Assembly: GCF_900113085.1 (NCBI RefSeq)
Contig: NZ_FOOC01000002.1
Coordinates: forward strand, 248,001-312,000
From: Fontimonas thermophila
GTDB taxonomy: Bacteria > Pseudomonadota > Gammaproteobacteria > Nevskiales > Nevskiaceae
DNA: 64,000 nt
Reading direction: 5' to 3'
Part shown: positions 1 through 9,741 of the stretch, one piece after another
Numbering within the stretch: the first letter of the stretch is position 1
Layout: the number at the start of each line of letters is the position of its first letter
The notes under the pieces: model-generated
Told to the model about the DNA's origin: nothing
The model's database searches: none
Seen by the model: the letters and a program-made list of their open reading frames with translations, nothing else
Translations under genes and position numbers: made by a program

Positions 1-1014
1 CTCGAGGCGATCGACGATAACGGCTATCTCGAGCAGCCACTCGATGGCATCGCCCGCGAATCGGGTCTCGACCCGTTGCCCGGTCTTGCCGAAGTCGAGG
101 CGGCATTGCAAAAGGTGCAAAGCGTCGAGCCCACGGGTTTCGGCGCACGCGATCTGCGCGAGTGCCTGCTGCTACAGATCCACGCACTGCCGCCCGCTAC
201 GCGGGGGCGTGCTCTCGCCGAGCGTATCGTCTCGACCTGTCTTGATCGGCTCGCGAATCGTGAATTCGACGGCATCTGTACAGCGCTGGGTGTCGATCGG
301 ATGGATTTGCACGATGCCGTCGAGCTGATTCTTTCGCTCAACCCGAAACCGGGCGCGGCGATGGCGGTGGCAGCCGAGGCGGCACTGCCGGACGTGGTGG
401 TCAGCGGTGTTCCCGGCGCATGGAAGATCGAGCTCAATGCCGAACGCCTGCCGCGCGTGCGGATCAACCGTCTTTATGAGCGCCTGCTCGCAGGCGCCAG
501 CGAGCGCACGCTGCGTGATCAGTTGCAGGAAGCACGCTGGCTCGTGCGGGGTGTCGAAATGCGCAACGAAACCTTGCTGCGCACGGCGCGCGCCATCTTC
601 GAACGTCAGCAAGGGTTCCTCGAGCGGGGCGAGGAGGGCATGGCGCCGCTGACCTTACGCGAGATCGCCGATGCCATCGGCATGCATGAATCGACCGTCT
701 GTCGGGTCACGACCAACAAATGGGCCCAAACGCCTTGGGGGATCTACGAACTCAAGGCATTCTTCCCCTCACAGATCATGGGCGCAGACAGCGAGACCTC
801 AGGCACGGCCGTGAAAGCGATGATCCGCCGCATCGTCGATGCCGAAAACGCCAGCCATCCGCTGTGTGATGGCGAAATCGCTGCGATCCTGGCCCGCCAT
901 GGCGTACACGTGGCCCGGCGCACGGTGGCGAAGTATCGCGAGGCCATGGGTATCCCGCCTGCCAAGGAGCGATGTGCACGGGTTGCGCGTCGGCGCTTGC
1001 GTCTGGTGGGTTGA
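1..1014 (+). CDS. rpoN: RNA polymerase sigma-54 factor RpoN (5' truncated by window edge)
   Basis: The reading frame is open from base 1 and gives 337 residues, the C-terminal two thirds of a sigma-54 factor; the N-terminal activator-interacting region lies outside the window. Visible are the core-binding region (starting near IDDNGYLE), a helix-turn-helix region (LREIADAIGMHESTVCR) and a perfect RpoN box, ARRTVAKYRE, which reads the -24 promoter element. Sigma-54 needs AAA+ activators with a GAFTGA loop, and one (FleQ) is encoded two genes downstream. The usual housekeeping rpoN neighbours hpf, ptsN and rapZ do not follow, so this may be a second, flagellum-dedicated copy (rpoN2). That reading is inferred from context. 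Confidence 0.96.
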   Translation, partial: LEAIDDNGYLEQPLDGIARESGLDPLPGLAEVEAALQKVQSVEPTGFGARDLRECLLLQIHALPPATRGRALAERIVSTCLDRLANREFDGICTALGVDRMDLHDAVELILSLNPKPGAAMAVAAEAALPDVVVSGVPGAWKIELNAERLPRVRINRLYERLLAGASERTLRDQLQEARWLVRGVEMRNETLLRTARAIFERQQGFLERGEEGMAPLTLREIADAIGMHESTVCRVTTNKWAQTPWGIYELKAFFPSQIMGADSETSGTAVKAMIRRIVDAENASHPLCDGEIAAILARHGVHVARRTVAKYREAMGIPPAKERCARVARRRLRLVG

Positions 1015-1049
1015 GCGCGGCGCGTGCATATGGACAAAGGAGTGCCGAG

Positions 1050-1425
1050 GTGAGGAAGTGGCGTACGGTGTTGGTGGACGACAACCGGCCATTCCTAGTG
1101 CTGGCTCGGCATCTGCTTGCCGACTATCCGCAGATCGACGTGATCGGAGAAGCCTACGACGGCCATCAGGCCGTGATGCTCGCCGAGACGCTGCGTCCCG
1201 ATCTGCTCATCATGGATCTGGCCATGCCGGGGATGGGCGGCCTGCAGGCCACACGTCTGATCAAGGCGCAAGATAAGCCTCCGATCATCCTCATCGCATC
1301 GCACTACGACGATCCGGCACACCGCGAATTCGTTGCCCAGGTCGGAGCCGATGGCTTCATCAACAAGCAGCGTTATGAAACCGAGGTCATCGCCTTCATC
1401 CGCAATCTCTCGGGGGTAATCACTC

Positions 1426-1433
<8 letters not shown>
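1050..1433 (+). CDS. Stand-alone receiver-domain response regulator
   Basis: A CheY-like receiver of 127 residues with no output domain. The acidic pair (VDDN), the phospho-acceptor Asp in [10 protein letters not shown], the conserved Ser in IASHYDD and the Lys in GFINKQ are all present, so it should be phosphorylatable. I chose the GTG at 1050 because AAAGGAG (1036-1042) sits 7 nt upstream and translation then begins just before the first receiver strand; an in-frame ATG further upstream only adds a basic tail. It lies between rpoN and fleQ and overlaps fleQ by 8 bases, so the two are probably translationally coupled. A receiver in this position is known from xanthomonad rpoN2-fleQ loci. No partner kinase is in view. 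Confidence 0.88.
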
Positions 1434-2919
<1,486 letters not shown>

Positions 2920-2931
2920 GAAGCCGGCGCA

Positions 2932-2971
2932 CCGGCCCCTGCGGATCGAGAGTGCAATACACAGGGGCCGG
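2932..2971. terminator. Perfect 10-bp inverted repeat between convergent genes
   Basis: CCGGCCCCTG (2932-2941) and CAGGGGCCGG (2962-2971) are exact inverted repeats with a 20-nt spacer. They fill the gap between the stops of fleQ (plus) and the lipoprotein gene (minus). There is no T-tract on either side, so this is a transcript-end stabiliser or weak bidirectional terminator rather than a classic intrinsic terminator. Confidence 0.5.
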
Positions 2972-2989
2972 CTGCAGGCAGCGCAGAAC

Positions 2990-3607
2990 TTACTTTGCGG
3001 CGTAGATCGATTCGAAGCGGGCGATTGCCTCGGTCGGTGCAGATTTCGCGCTGGCGCTGTTCTGCACGAACACAACGGTCTCCCGGTTCGGACCCTTGCC
3101 GATATGGGTCACGCCAAAGGGTGCTTCGCCGGTTGCCTTGAACGCTTCCAGATCTTTCCAGTCGGTGAAGACGTAAATGCGGCCATTTTTGTGTAGCTCG
3201 CCGTAGAAACCTTTGTCGGCGCCCTTGAGCTCGCCTTCGAACATCCGTTGTGCGGAGCCCTTGTATCCGACGGTTTTCTCCATGGCTTTGGCCTCGGACT
3301 TGAGCAAGCCCATCTTCACCGTCTCTCCATTGGGGCCGGCCCCGATCTTGGTCACCACCAACGGAATCTCGCCAACTTTACGGAAGCTCTGATACTCATC
3401 GAGATCGGAGAACACGTAAATGCGGCCATCGCGGTGGATTTCGTAGTAATCGTCGTTGTTGAGCTTGGCCGCTTCGGCTTTGGCTTTCATCTGCGCTTCA
3501 TAGGCTTTCTCGGCATCGGCGCCCATCCATCCACCTTTGACGCCGCAGCCCCCGAGCAGGGTCATCGTGACGCCGGCCAGGGCGGCGGTCCACACGTTCG
3601 CATGCAT
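2990..3607 (-). CDS. Predicted lipoprotein with a tandem internal duplication
   Basis: A 205-residue protein of unknown function. A short signal peptide ends in a lipobox LGGC (18-21), predicting a lipid-anchored envelope protein. Residues about 55-103 and 136-182 are copies of one module: each begins with an (I/L)H-x-x-GRIYVF strand, continues through a D-(L/W)-x-(E/D) and F segment, and ends G(P)N-x-ETV. The copies are joined by a Lys/Ala-rich linker. Translation starts after GGGAG at suitable spacing. The gene is convergent with fleQ and divergent from mrcB, with a 9-bp inverted repeat in its upstream region. I do not recognise a named family. The repeat pattern suggests a two-domain binding or structural protein, but function cannot be assigned. 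Confidence 0.8.
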   Translation of the reverse strand: MHANVWTAALAGVTMTLLGGCGVKGGWMGADAEKAYEAQMKAKAEAAKLNNDDYYEIHRDGRIYVFSDLDEYQSFRKVGEIPLVVTKIGAGPNGETVKMGLLKSEAKAMEKTVGYKGSAQRMFEGELKGADKGFYGELHKNGRIYVFTDWKDLEAFKATGEAPFGVTHIGKGPNRETVVFVQNSASAKSAPTEAIARFESIYAAK

Positions 3608-3633
3608 TGCGTTCTCCCAGACGGTTGATCAAT

Positions 3634-3663
3634 CCGCAAAAGCATGCCCGCGATCTTTTGCGG
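3634..3663. repeat. Perfect 9-bp inverted repeat upstream of the lipoprotein gene
   Basis: CCGCAAAAG (3634-3642) and CTTTTGCGG (3655-3663) are exact inverted repeats with a 12-nt spacer, 27 to 56 nt upstream of the lipoprotein start at 3607. It may be an operator for a dimeric regulator or a 5' leader hairpin. Confidence 0.5.
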
Positions 3664-3833
3664 TTCTGTGACAGCCAGACCATGAGGCGGTGTCGGCCCA
3701 GAAATGGCCAGGGACAGATGCACTGGACGGAGTGTTCGTGCGCTGCGCGGCAAGGATTGCGCATCCCGAGGCATGGGCACGGTGCAGGAGGCTGATGCAC
3801 CCGCGCGGGATCACGGCTGTGCGGGTGATCGAC

Positions 3834-3839
3834 TACACT
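3834..3839 (+). promoter_or_regulatory. -10-like element for mrcB
   Basis: TACACT followed by a GC-rich TCGCGCCC stretch, ending 10 nt before the mrcB ATG; no Shine-Dalgarno is present in between. Transcription starting about 7 nt after the hexamer would give a 3-4 nt leader. The same 15 bases, CTACACTTCGCGCCC, recur at the tRNA-Leu promoter (35263-35277). No convincing -35 is visible. Confidence 0.45.
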
Positions 3840-3849
3840 TCGCGCCCTT

Positions 3850-6156
3850 ATGTCGCGCAACCGTCGCCGCACCCTCTGGGTTTTCGCCGCCACCGCACTG
3901 ATCCTCGTTCTCAGCGCGGGGCTGATCGTGTTCAGCGCCTATCTGGTCAAACTGGATCGTGAGATCCGCGAGCGTTTTGCCGGGGTGCGCTGGGCGCTGC
4001 CTGCCCAGGTTTATGCAGCGCCGCTGGAGCTGTACGCCGGTCTGGGCTTGGCGCCTGCCGATCTGGTTCACGAGCTCGGTCGCCTGGGGTATCGGGAGGA
4101 TCCCCATCTGGCGAGCACCGGCACTTATCTGCCGTCACGCACGCAGATCGACATCCATGTGCGTCCGTTCCGCTTCTGGGACGGGGAGCAGCCGGCGTTC
4201 AAGCTCGCCGTGCGCTTCAGCGGCAACCGCATCGATTCGCTGCAACGCCTCGACAGCGGTGAGCCGGCCGACATCGTGCGCCTGGATCCAATGCTGATCG
4301 GCAGCATCTATCCACGGCATGGCGAGGACCGTGTGCTGGTGCGTCTGGCCGAGGTGCCGCCATTGTTGCCCGCCGGCTTGATCGCCGTCGAAGATCGTCA
4401 CTTTTATGAGCACGCGGGTGTGAGTCTGCGCGCGATTCTGCGCGCGACGCTGGCCAACCTGCGAGCCGGACGCGTCGTGCAGGGGGGATCGACGATCACC
4501 CAGCAGTTGGTCAAGAACTTTTTCCTGACCAGCCGCCAGAGCTGGACCCGCAAGCTCAACGAAGCGCTGATGGCGGTCCTGCTCGAGCGCCACTATGACA
4601 AGGACGAAATTCTCGAGGCCTATCTCAACGAGGTTCACTTGGGTCAGGACGGCAACCGTGCGATTCACGGTTTTGGGCTGGGCGCGCAGTTTTATTTCAA
4701 CAAGCCGCTGTCCGAATTGCAGCCGCACGAAATCGCCCTGCTGGTCGGCGTGGTCAAGGGGCCGTCCTATTACAACCCGCGGCGGAACCCGCAACGCGCG
4801 CTGGAGCGGCGCAATCTCGTGCTCGCGGTTTTCCACGAAGAAGGTTTGATCGACGATCAGACCTTCGCCCATGCCACGGCCCAGCCGCTCGGAGTCGATG
4901 CCGGCCGTGCCGGTGGGATCGAGCGGTATCCGGCGTTCGTCGAGCTGGTGCGCCGCCAATTGCGCGGGCAGTATCGCGACGAGGACCTCACCGATGAAGG
5001 CCTGCGCATCTTCACGACGCTCAATCCGCGTGTGCAGGAGACGCTGGAACGTCACATCGTCGGCACGCTGCCGGAACTGGAGCGCGCACGCAAAATGAAA
5101 GCCGGTACGCTCGAGGCAGCCGGCGTCGTCACCAGCGTCGATGGCGGGGAGGTGCTGGCACTCGTCGGCGGCCGCGATGTGCGCTTCCCCGGATTCAACC
5201 GCGCACTCGATGCACAGCGCCCGATCGGTTCGCTGGTCAAACCTTTCGTCTATCTGACGGCGCTGGAACGTTCCGGCGAATTCAACCTGTACACGATCCT
5301 GCCCGATGAGCCGGTCGATTTGCGACTGCCGCACGGCAAGCTGTGGTCGCCGGCGAACTATGACCGGCAGTTGCATGGGCCGCAGCCGCTGTATCGCGCA
5401 CTGGTGCAGTCCCTGAATCTGCCGACCGTGCATCTCGGTCTGCGTGTCGGGGCCGAGCAGGTGGTGCGCACGCTGCGCCGCGCCGGCTACTCCGGTGATG
5501 TGCAGCCATTACCATCGCTGTTTCTCGGTGCACTCGGCATGGCGCCGCTCGACGTCGCTCAGATCTATGCCACGCTGGCCGCCGGCGGATTCCAAGCGCC
5601 GCTGACGGCGATCCGTGAGGTGCAGACCCGCGATGGTGAACCGCTATCCCGTTATCCGGTCCAGCTCCAGCAAACCCTGCCGGATGGCCCGGTCTATCTC
5701 GTCGACTGGGCATTGCGCCGCGTCGTCACCGAGGGCACGGGGCGGGGTGTCTATGCCACTTTACCCGCCGACATCGCCGTGGCCGGCAAAACCGGCACGA
5801 CCGATGACTACCGCGATAGCTGGTTCGCCGGTTTTTCGGGCGACCGCGTCGCCGTGATCTGGGTCGGCCGCGATGACAATCAGCCCACGGGCTTGTCGGG
5901 GGCCAGCGGTGCGTTGCCCGTGTGGGCGCGGCTGATGCGCGATCTGCGGGTGCAGAGCTTCGAGCCGATCGTCCCCGAAAGCATCGAGATGCTGCTGATC
6001 GACATGCAGACCGGGCTGCGTGCCGACGCGGGCTGCGCGGAGGTGATCGAGGTGCCGTTCGTGCGCGGTTCCGCTCCGGTGGACTGGGCGCCCTGTGCAT
6101 ACGAACACGAAGGCCCGATCGACCCGCTGCAATGGCTGCGGGAGATCTTCGGCTGA
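3850..6156 (+). CDS. mrcB: Penicillin-binding protein 1B (bifunctional glycosyltransferase/transpeptidase)
   Basis: A class A PBP of 768 residues that polymerises and cross-links peptidoglycan from lipid II on the periplasmic face. One N-terminal membrane helix (about 9-33) is followed by a UB2H-like region (about 60-150), where outer-membrane activators bind. The GT51 glycosyltransferase domain has catalytic Glu in EDRHFYEH (181-188) and QGGSTITQQLVKN (211-223). The transpeptidase has SLVK (Ser461), SLN (521-523) and KTGT (647-650), so all catalytic motifs are intact. The protein ends shortly after the transpeptidase domain, without a long C-terminal extension. The ATG at 3850 lacks a Shine-Dalgarno. 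The next gene encodes a TPR lipoprotein, as in pseudomonad ponB-lpoP. Confidence 0.96.
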   Translation: MSRNRRRTLWVFAATALILVLSAGLIVFSAYLVKLDREIRERFAGVRWALPAQVYAAPLELYAGLGLAPADLVHELGRLGYREDPHLASTGTYLPSRTQIDIHVRPFRFWDGEQPAFKLAVRFSGNRIDSLQRLDSGEPADIVRLDPMLIGSIYPRHGEDRVLVRLAEVPPLLPAGLIAVEDRHFYEHAGVSLRAILRATLANLRAGRVVQGGSTITQQLVKNFFLTSRQSWTRKLNEALMAVLLERHYDKDEILEAYLNEVHLGQDGNRAIHGFGLGAQFYFNKPLSELQPHEIALLVGVVKGPSYYNPRRNPQRALERRNLVLAVFHEEGLIDDQTFAHATAQPLGVDAGRAGGIERYPAFVELVRRQLRGQYRDEDLTDEGLRIFTTLNPRVQETLERHIVGTLPELERARKMKAGTLEAAGVVTSVDGGEVLALVGGRDVRFPGFNRALDAQRPIGSLVKPFVYLTALERSGEFNLYTILPDEPVDLRLPHGKLWSPANYDRQLHGPQPLYRALVQSLNLPTVHLGLRVGAEQVVRTLRRAGYSGDVQPLPSLFLGALGMAPLDVAQIYATLAAGGFQAPLTAIREVQTRDGEPLSRYPVQLQQTLPDGPVYLVDWALRRVVTEGTGRGVYATLPADIAVAGKTGTTDDYRDSWFAGFSGDRVAVIWVGRDDNQPTGLSGASGALPVWARLMRDLRVQSFEPIVPESIEMLLIDMQTGLRADAGCAEVIEVPFVRGSAPVDWAPCAYEHEGPIDPLQWLREIFG

Positions 6157-6175
6157 TTCGCCGGCGGTACGCCGT

Positions 6176-6181
6176 TACACT
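6176..6181 (+). promoter_or_regulatory. -10-like element just before the TPR lipoprotein gene
   Basis: TACACT ends 7 nt before the GTG start at 6189, with no Shine-Dalgarno between. Initiation at the usual distance would place the transcript start at the GTG itself. It would allow expression independent of mrcB read-through. Confidence 0.4.
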
Positions 6182-6188
6182 AACCGGT

Positions 6189-6749
6189 GTGATCACATCC
6201 CGCTTTTTCGTCGTCTTCCTCGCTTTTGCCCTTGCCGCCTGTGGCACGAGCCACGGCACCCGACGTAGCTGGCCGCAGGATGAGCCGGGGATCGTCGTCG
6301 CACCGGCGCCGCCTGCGCCGCAGATCGAACCGCAGCCCGCGGCTCCGGAGACGCCGGCGTCGGATTTGCCGCAGTATCCGCGCACCCCGGAGGAGATCAG
6401 CAGTGCGGCGGTGACGGCACTGATGCGGCAGGCGCGCACGGCGCTCGATGGCGGCCGTCCGCAGCAGGCGGCCGCCGCGCTGGAGCGCGCACTACGCATC
6501 GAACCGCGCAATTACTTCGTCTGGTCGCTGCTGGCACAGACCTATCTCGCGCAGAACAACCCCGCCCAGGCGGCGAACCTTGCCGCCAAGTCCAATGCCC
6601 TGGCGCGCGGCAATGTGTATGTCGAACTGGTGAACTGGCGCACGATCGCAGCAGCGCGCCAGGCTTTGGGCGACGCCGAGGGCGCGCGCAGCGCAAGCCT
6701 GCACGCGGATGAACTGGAGCGCTCGCTGTCGTTCCAGTCTTCGCCATGA
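6189..6749 (+). CDS. lpoP: TPR-containing lipoprotein, probable PBP1B activator LpoP
   Basis: 186 residues: a hydrophobic signal peptide ends in lipobox LAAC (Cys18), then comes a Pro/Ala-rich linker (about 30-65) and two TPR-like helix pairs (about 73-106 and 108-141). In Pseudomonas aeruginosa the TPR lipoprotein LpoP is encoded directly after the PBP1B gene and stimulates it from the outer membrane; this gene has the same size class, architecture and position, 32 bp after mrcB. The GTG at 6189 is chosen because it puts the signal peptide at the N-terminus; the frame is open further upstream inside mrcB, but that would bury the signal sequence. Its stop overlaps the next start (ATGA). The assignment is by architecture and synteny, and sequence identity is untested. 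Confidence 0.68.
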   Translation: MITSRFFVVFLAFALAACGTSHGTRRSWPQDEPGIVVAPAPPAPQIEPQPAAPETPASDLPQYPRTPEEISSAAVTALMRQARTALDGGRPQQAAAALERALRIEPRNYFVWSLLAQTYLAQNNPAQAANLAAKSNALARGNVYVELVNWRTIAAARQALGDAEGARSASLHADELERSLSFQSSP

Positions 6750-8719
6750 ATCGCGAGCTCGGTGCGCAGGTCGCCGCGGCGCTCGCCAGCGGCGGTGTGC
6801 TCGAGCGTCATCTGCCGGATTTCGCGCCACGGGTGGTGCAGCAGCGCATGGCCGACAGGGTCGCGCGCACGCTCGCCAGCCGCACCTGCCTGGTGATCGA
6901 AGCGGGGACCGGCACCGGCAAGACGTATGCTTATCTCGTTCCCGCATTGCTGTCGGGCTTGCGCACGGTGGTGTCCACCGGCACCCATACCCTGCAGGAC
7001 CAGTTGTTCCACCGTGATCTACCGCGCGTGCGTGCAGCGCTGGCTTCGCCGGTGCGCGTCGCGCTGCTCAAGGGGCGGACGAATTATCTGTGTCTGCACC
7101 GCATGAAGCGGGCCCGCGGCTTGCCGCTTGTGCGCGATGCCGCCCAGATCTGGCAGAAGATCGAAACGTGGGCACGCCGTACCGAAACCGGGGAGTTATC
7201 CGAGCTCGGGGATTTCCGTGAGGAATCGTCGCTGATGCGGCAGATCACCTCGACCCCGGACAACTGCCTGGGTAGTCGCTGCGGCGAGTTCGAGCATTGC
7301 TTCGTGGCGCGCGCACGCCGCCAGGCCCAGGCTGCGCACCTCGTCGTCGTCAACCATCATTTGCTGTTCGCGGATTTTCTGCTCAAGGATCAGGGTTTCG
7401 GTCAGATCCTGTCCGGCGCCGATGCGGTGATCGTCGACGAAGCGCATCAGCTCCCGGAACTCGCCGCCCAGTTCTTCGGTTGCCGCGTATCGACGCGCCA
7501 GATCCACGAGCTCGCCGGCGATGTCCAGCTCGACGCCCGCAACTGCGGTGATCTGCCCGATCTCGTCGAGTGCGCGCAGCGTCTGTCGGCCGACGTCGAG
7601 CAACTGGAGCGATGTTTTCGCGCCGGGATGGGACGCCTGCCGCTGCAAGTTTTCATGGCCGATGGGGAGGTACGCGGTGCGCTCACGCGCGTGCGGCAAT
7701 CGATCGAGGACTTGTACCAGGCTCTGCGTCCGCTCGAAGAGCGCAATGCCGAATTGTCTTCCGATCTTGAACGCGCACTGACGCTGCGCGACAACTGGAC
7801 GCACATCCTCGAAGGCGAGGCCGAATCGGCGACGACCGATGAGGTTCCCACCGAGGTGCGCTGGGTCGAACCCCTGACCCGTGGCGGCAGTTTTCATGCG
7901 ACACCGATCGAGCAGGCCGAGGGGTTCCGGCGTATGCGTCAAACGTACCCGGGGGCGTGGATTTTTACCTCGGCCACGCTCGCATCGGGCGCGGATTTTA
8001 CGCATTACACGCGCGCGCTGGGCTTGGACGAAGCAGAGACGGTGCAGCTCGACAGTCCTTTCGATTACGCGCGCCAGGCCCGTTTGTATCTTCCCGGCGG
8101 ACTTCCCGATCCGAACGCGTCCGATTATGCGCAGGCGGTCGCCGAAGCGGCGTTGCCGGTGATCCAGGCTGCTCAAGGCGGGGCTTTCGTGCTGTGCACC
8201 AGCCATCGGGCGGTGCGCACCATCGCCGGATATTTGCGTGCCCATCTGTCCTGTCGCCTGCTGGTGCAGGGCGAGGATGCACGCTCCGCTTTGCTCGATG
8301 CCTTCGTTGCCGATGGCAACGCCGTGCTCGTGGGCACCAGCAGTTTCTGGGAGGGAGTCGATGTGCGCGGACCGGCGCTGCGCGTGGTCGTCATCGACCG
8401 GTTGCCGTTCGCCGCGCCTGGCGATCCGGTGCTCGAGGCCCGGCGGCGAGCCATCCAGGCGCGCGGCGGCAATCCATTCCGGGAACTCCAGCTGCCGGAG
8501 GCGATCGTCACCCTGCGCCAAGGGATCGGCCGCCTGATCCGCGATCCCGACGACCGCGGGCTGCTGATGCTGTGCGATCCACGTCTGACCGAAAAATCCT
8601 ACGGACGTCAGGTGCTCGCCGCGTTGCCATCGATGCCGTTGCTGCGCGACCTCGATGCCGTGCGGCATTGGCTGTCCGAGATGACCCGCCGTACCACGGC
8701 GATGGATTGCAACAGATGA
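6746..8719 (+). CDS. yoaA: DinG/XPD-family ATP-dependent helicase YoaA
   Basis: A 657-residue superfamily 2 helicase with an iron-sulfur cluster domain. Walker A GTGTGKT (54-60) and a DEAH box (231-234) are present. Four cysteines (C116, C174, C179, C185) lie between them in the XPD/DinG arrangement that binds a 4Fe-4S cluster. Late motifs GVDVRGPALR and RQGIGRLIR complete the second RecA-like domain. In E. coli YoaA acts with the polymerase III chi subunit in damage tolerance and unwinds 5'-3'. The downstream gene is tsaB, exactly as in E. coli (yoaA-yeaZ), which favours YoaA over DinG. It overlaps the preceding lipoprotein gene by 4 bases. Confidence 0.92.
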   Translation: MNRELGAQVAAALASGGVLERHLPDFAPRVVQQRMADRVARTLASRTCLVIEAGTGTGKTYAYLVPALLSGLRTVVSTGTHTLQDQLFHRDLPRVRAALASPVRVALLKGRTNYLCLHRMKRARGLPLVRDAAQIWQKIETWARRTETGELSELGDFREESSLMRQITSTPDNCLGSRCGEFEHCFVARARRQAQAAHLVVVNHHLLFADFLLKDQGFGQILSGADAVIVDEAHQLPELAAQFFGCRVSTRQIHELAGDVQLDARNCGDLPDLVECAQRLSADVEQLERCFRAGMGRLPLQVFMADGEVRGALTRVRQSIEDLYQALRPLEERNAELSSDLERALTLRDNWTHILEGEAESATTDEVPTEVRWVEPLTRGGSFHATPIEQAEGFRRMRQTYPGAWIFTSATLASGADFTHYTRALGLDEAETVQLDSPFDYARQARLYLPGGLPDPNASDYAQAVAEAALPVIQAAQGGAFVLCTSHRAVRTIAGYLRAHLSCRLLVQGEDARSALLDAFVADGNAVLVGTSSFWEGVDVRGPALRVVVIDRLPFAAPGDPVLEARRRAIQARGGNPFRELQLPEAIVTLRQGIGRLIRDPDDRGLLMLCDPRLTEKSYGRQVLAALPSMPLLRDLDAVRHWLSEMTRRTTAMDCNR

Positions 8720-8754
8720 CGAAAGACGAGTCCGCCGTTACCGTTGTTCACACC

Positions 8755-9456
8755 ATGAATGTACTGGCCATCGATACCGCGACCGAAGCCTGCTCGGTAG
8801 CCTTGTCCGTCGGCGGGCATGTTCTGGCGCGTCATGAGATCGTCGAGCGTTCGCATACCGAGCGTCTGATGCCGATGGTGTTCGGCCTGATGAGTGAGGC
8901 AGGGCTCGGGTTTGCCCAGCTCGACGGTTATGTCTGTGGCATCGGCCCCGGCAGTTTCGCCGGCGTGCGCATCGGTGTCGGCTATGTCAAGGGTCTTGCG
9001 CTTGCGCACGATCGACCGGTGGCCGCCGTCTCTTCGCTGGCGACACTGGCCTTGCCGATGCTCGATTCTGGCGCCGAATGCGTGATCGCCGCCATCGATG
9101 CACGCATGCGCGAGGTTTATCTCGGCTGCTATCGGCGGGGCGGCGATGGGCTGCCGGAGGCAATGATGCCCGAACGCGTGTGCGATCCGGCGCATGCGCC
9201 CGTCGTGGCGCCGGGTCTGTGGGCGGCCACCGGCACCGGCTGGGGGCGCTACGCAGAGCGCTTGCGTGTAGCAACCAGGGCCGAAATCACCCGCATCGAT
9301 GAGCAGGCACTGCCGCGCGCACAGGATGCGCTGACGATCGGTCTGGCGCAGCTTGCGGCCGGGCAGGGCGCTTCGGCCGATGCGCTGACGCCAGCCTATC
9401 TGCGCGACAAGGTCGCCCTGACGCTGGACGAGCAGCAGGCCCTGCGGCGGTCGTAG
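8755..9456 (+). CDS. tsaB: tRNA t6A biosynthesis protein TsaB
   Basis: An ASKHA-fold protein of 233 residues. With TsaD and TsaE it transfers the threonylcarbamoyl group to A37 of ANN-decoding tRNAs. The N-terminal LAIDTATEACSVAL strand-loop and the GIGPGSFAGVRIG motif, typical of TsaB, are clear; like other TsaB proteins it lacks the metal-binding residues of TsaD. The start is uncertain. The ATG at 8755 gives the usual TsaB N-terminus (MNVLAIDT), whereas an in-frame ATG at 8716 overlaps the yoaA stop and adds 13 residues. Neither has a strong ribosome-binding site. A TsaC-related protein (YciO) is encoded near the other end of the window. Confidence 0.93.
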   Translation: MNVLAIDTATEACSVALSVGGHVLARHEIVERSHTERLMPMVFGLMSEAGLGFAQLDGYVCGIGPGSFAGVRIGVGYVKGLALAHDRPVAAVSSLATLALPMLDSGAECVIAAIDARMREVYLGCYRRGGDGLPEAMMPERVCDPAHAPVVAPGLWAATGTGWGRYAERLRVATRAEITRIDEQALPRAQDALTIGLAQLAAGQGASADALTPAYLRDKVALTLDEQQALRRS

Positions 9457-9539
9457 GTCCGACCATGGGGGTGTGCTACACATCGCCCAGCGATTCAGGC
9501 ACACTGCGCGTCCTTTGCGGATTTCCCCGCATCGTCTAT

Positions 9540-9650
<111 letters not shown>

Positions 9651-9741
9651 GCCCGATCTCGATCCACGGCAGCGGATCGATCGTCCATGCGCAGGCCCGC
9701 GACGGTAGAAAACCGCACACTGCACACCGGACACTAGACGC

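Noticed and set aside
4135-5433. 432-codon minus-strand open frame
   Set aside because: Antisense to mrcB; no domain recognised.
7196-8668. 490-codon minus-strand open frame
   Set aside because: Antisense to yoaA; no recognisable domain, composition of a shadow frame.
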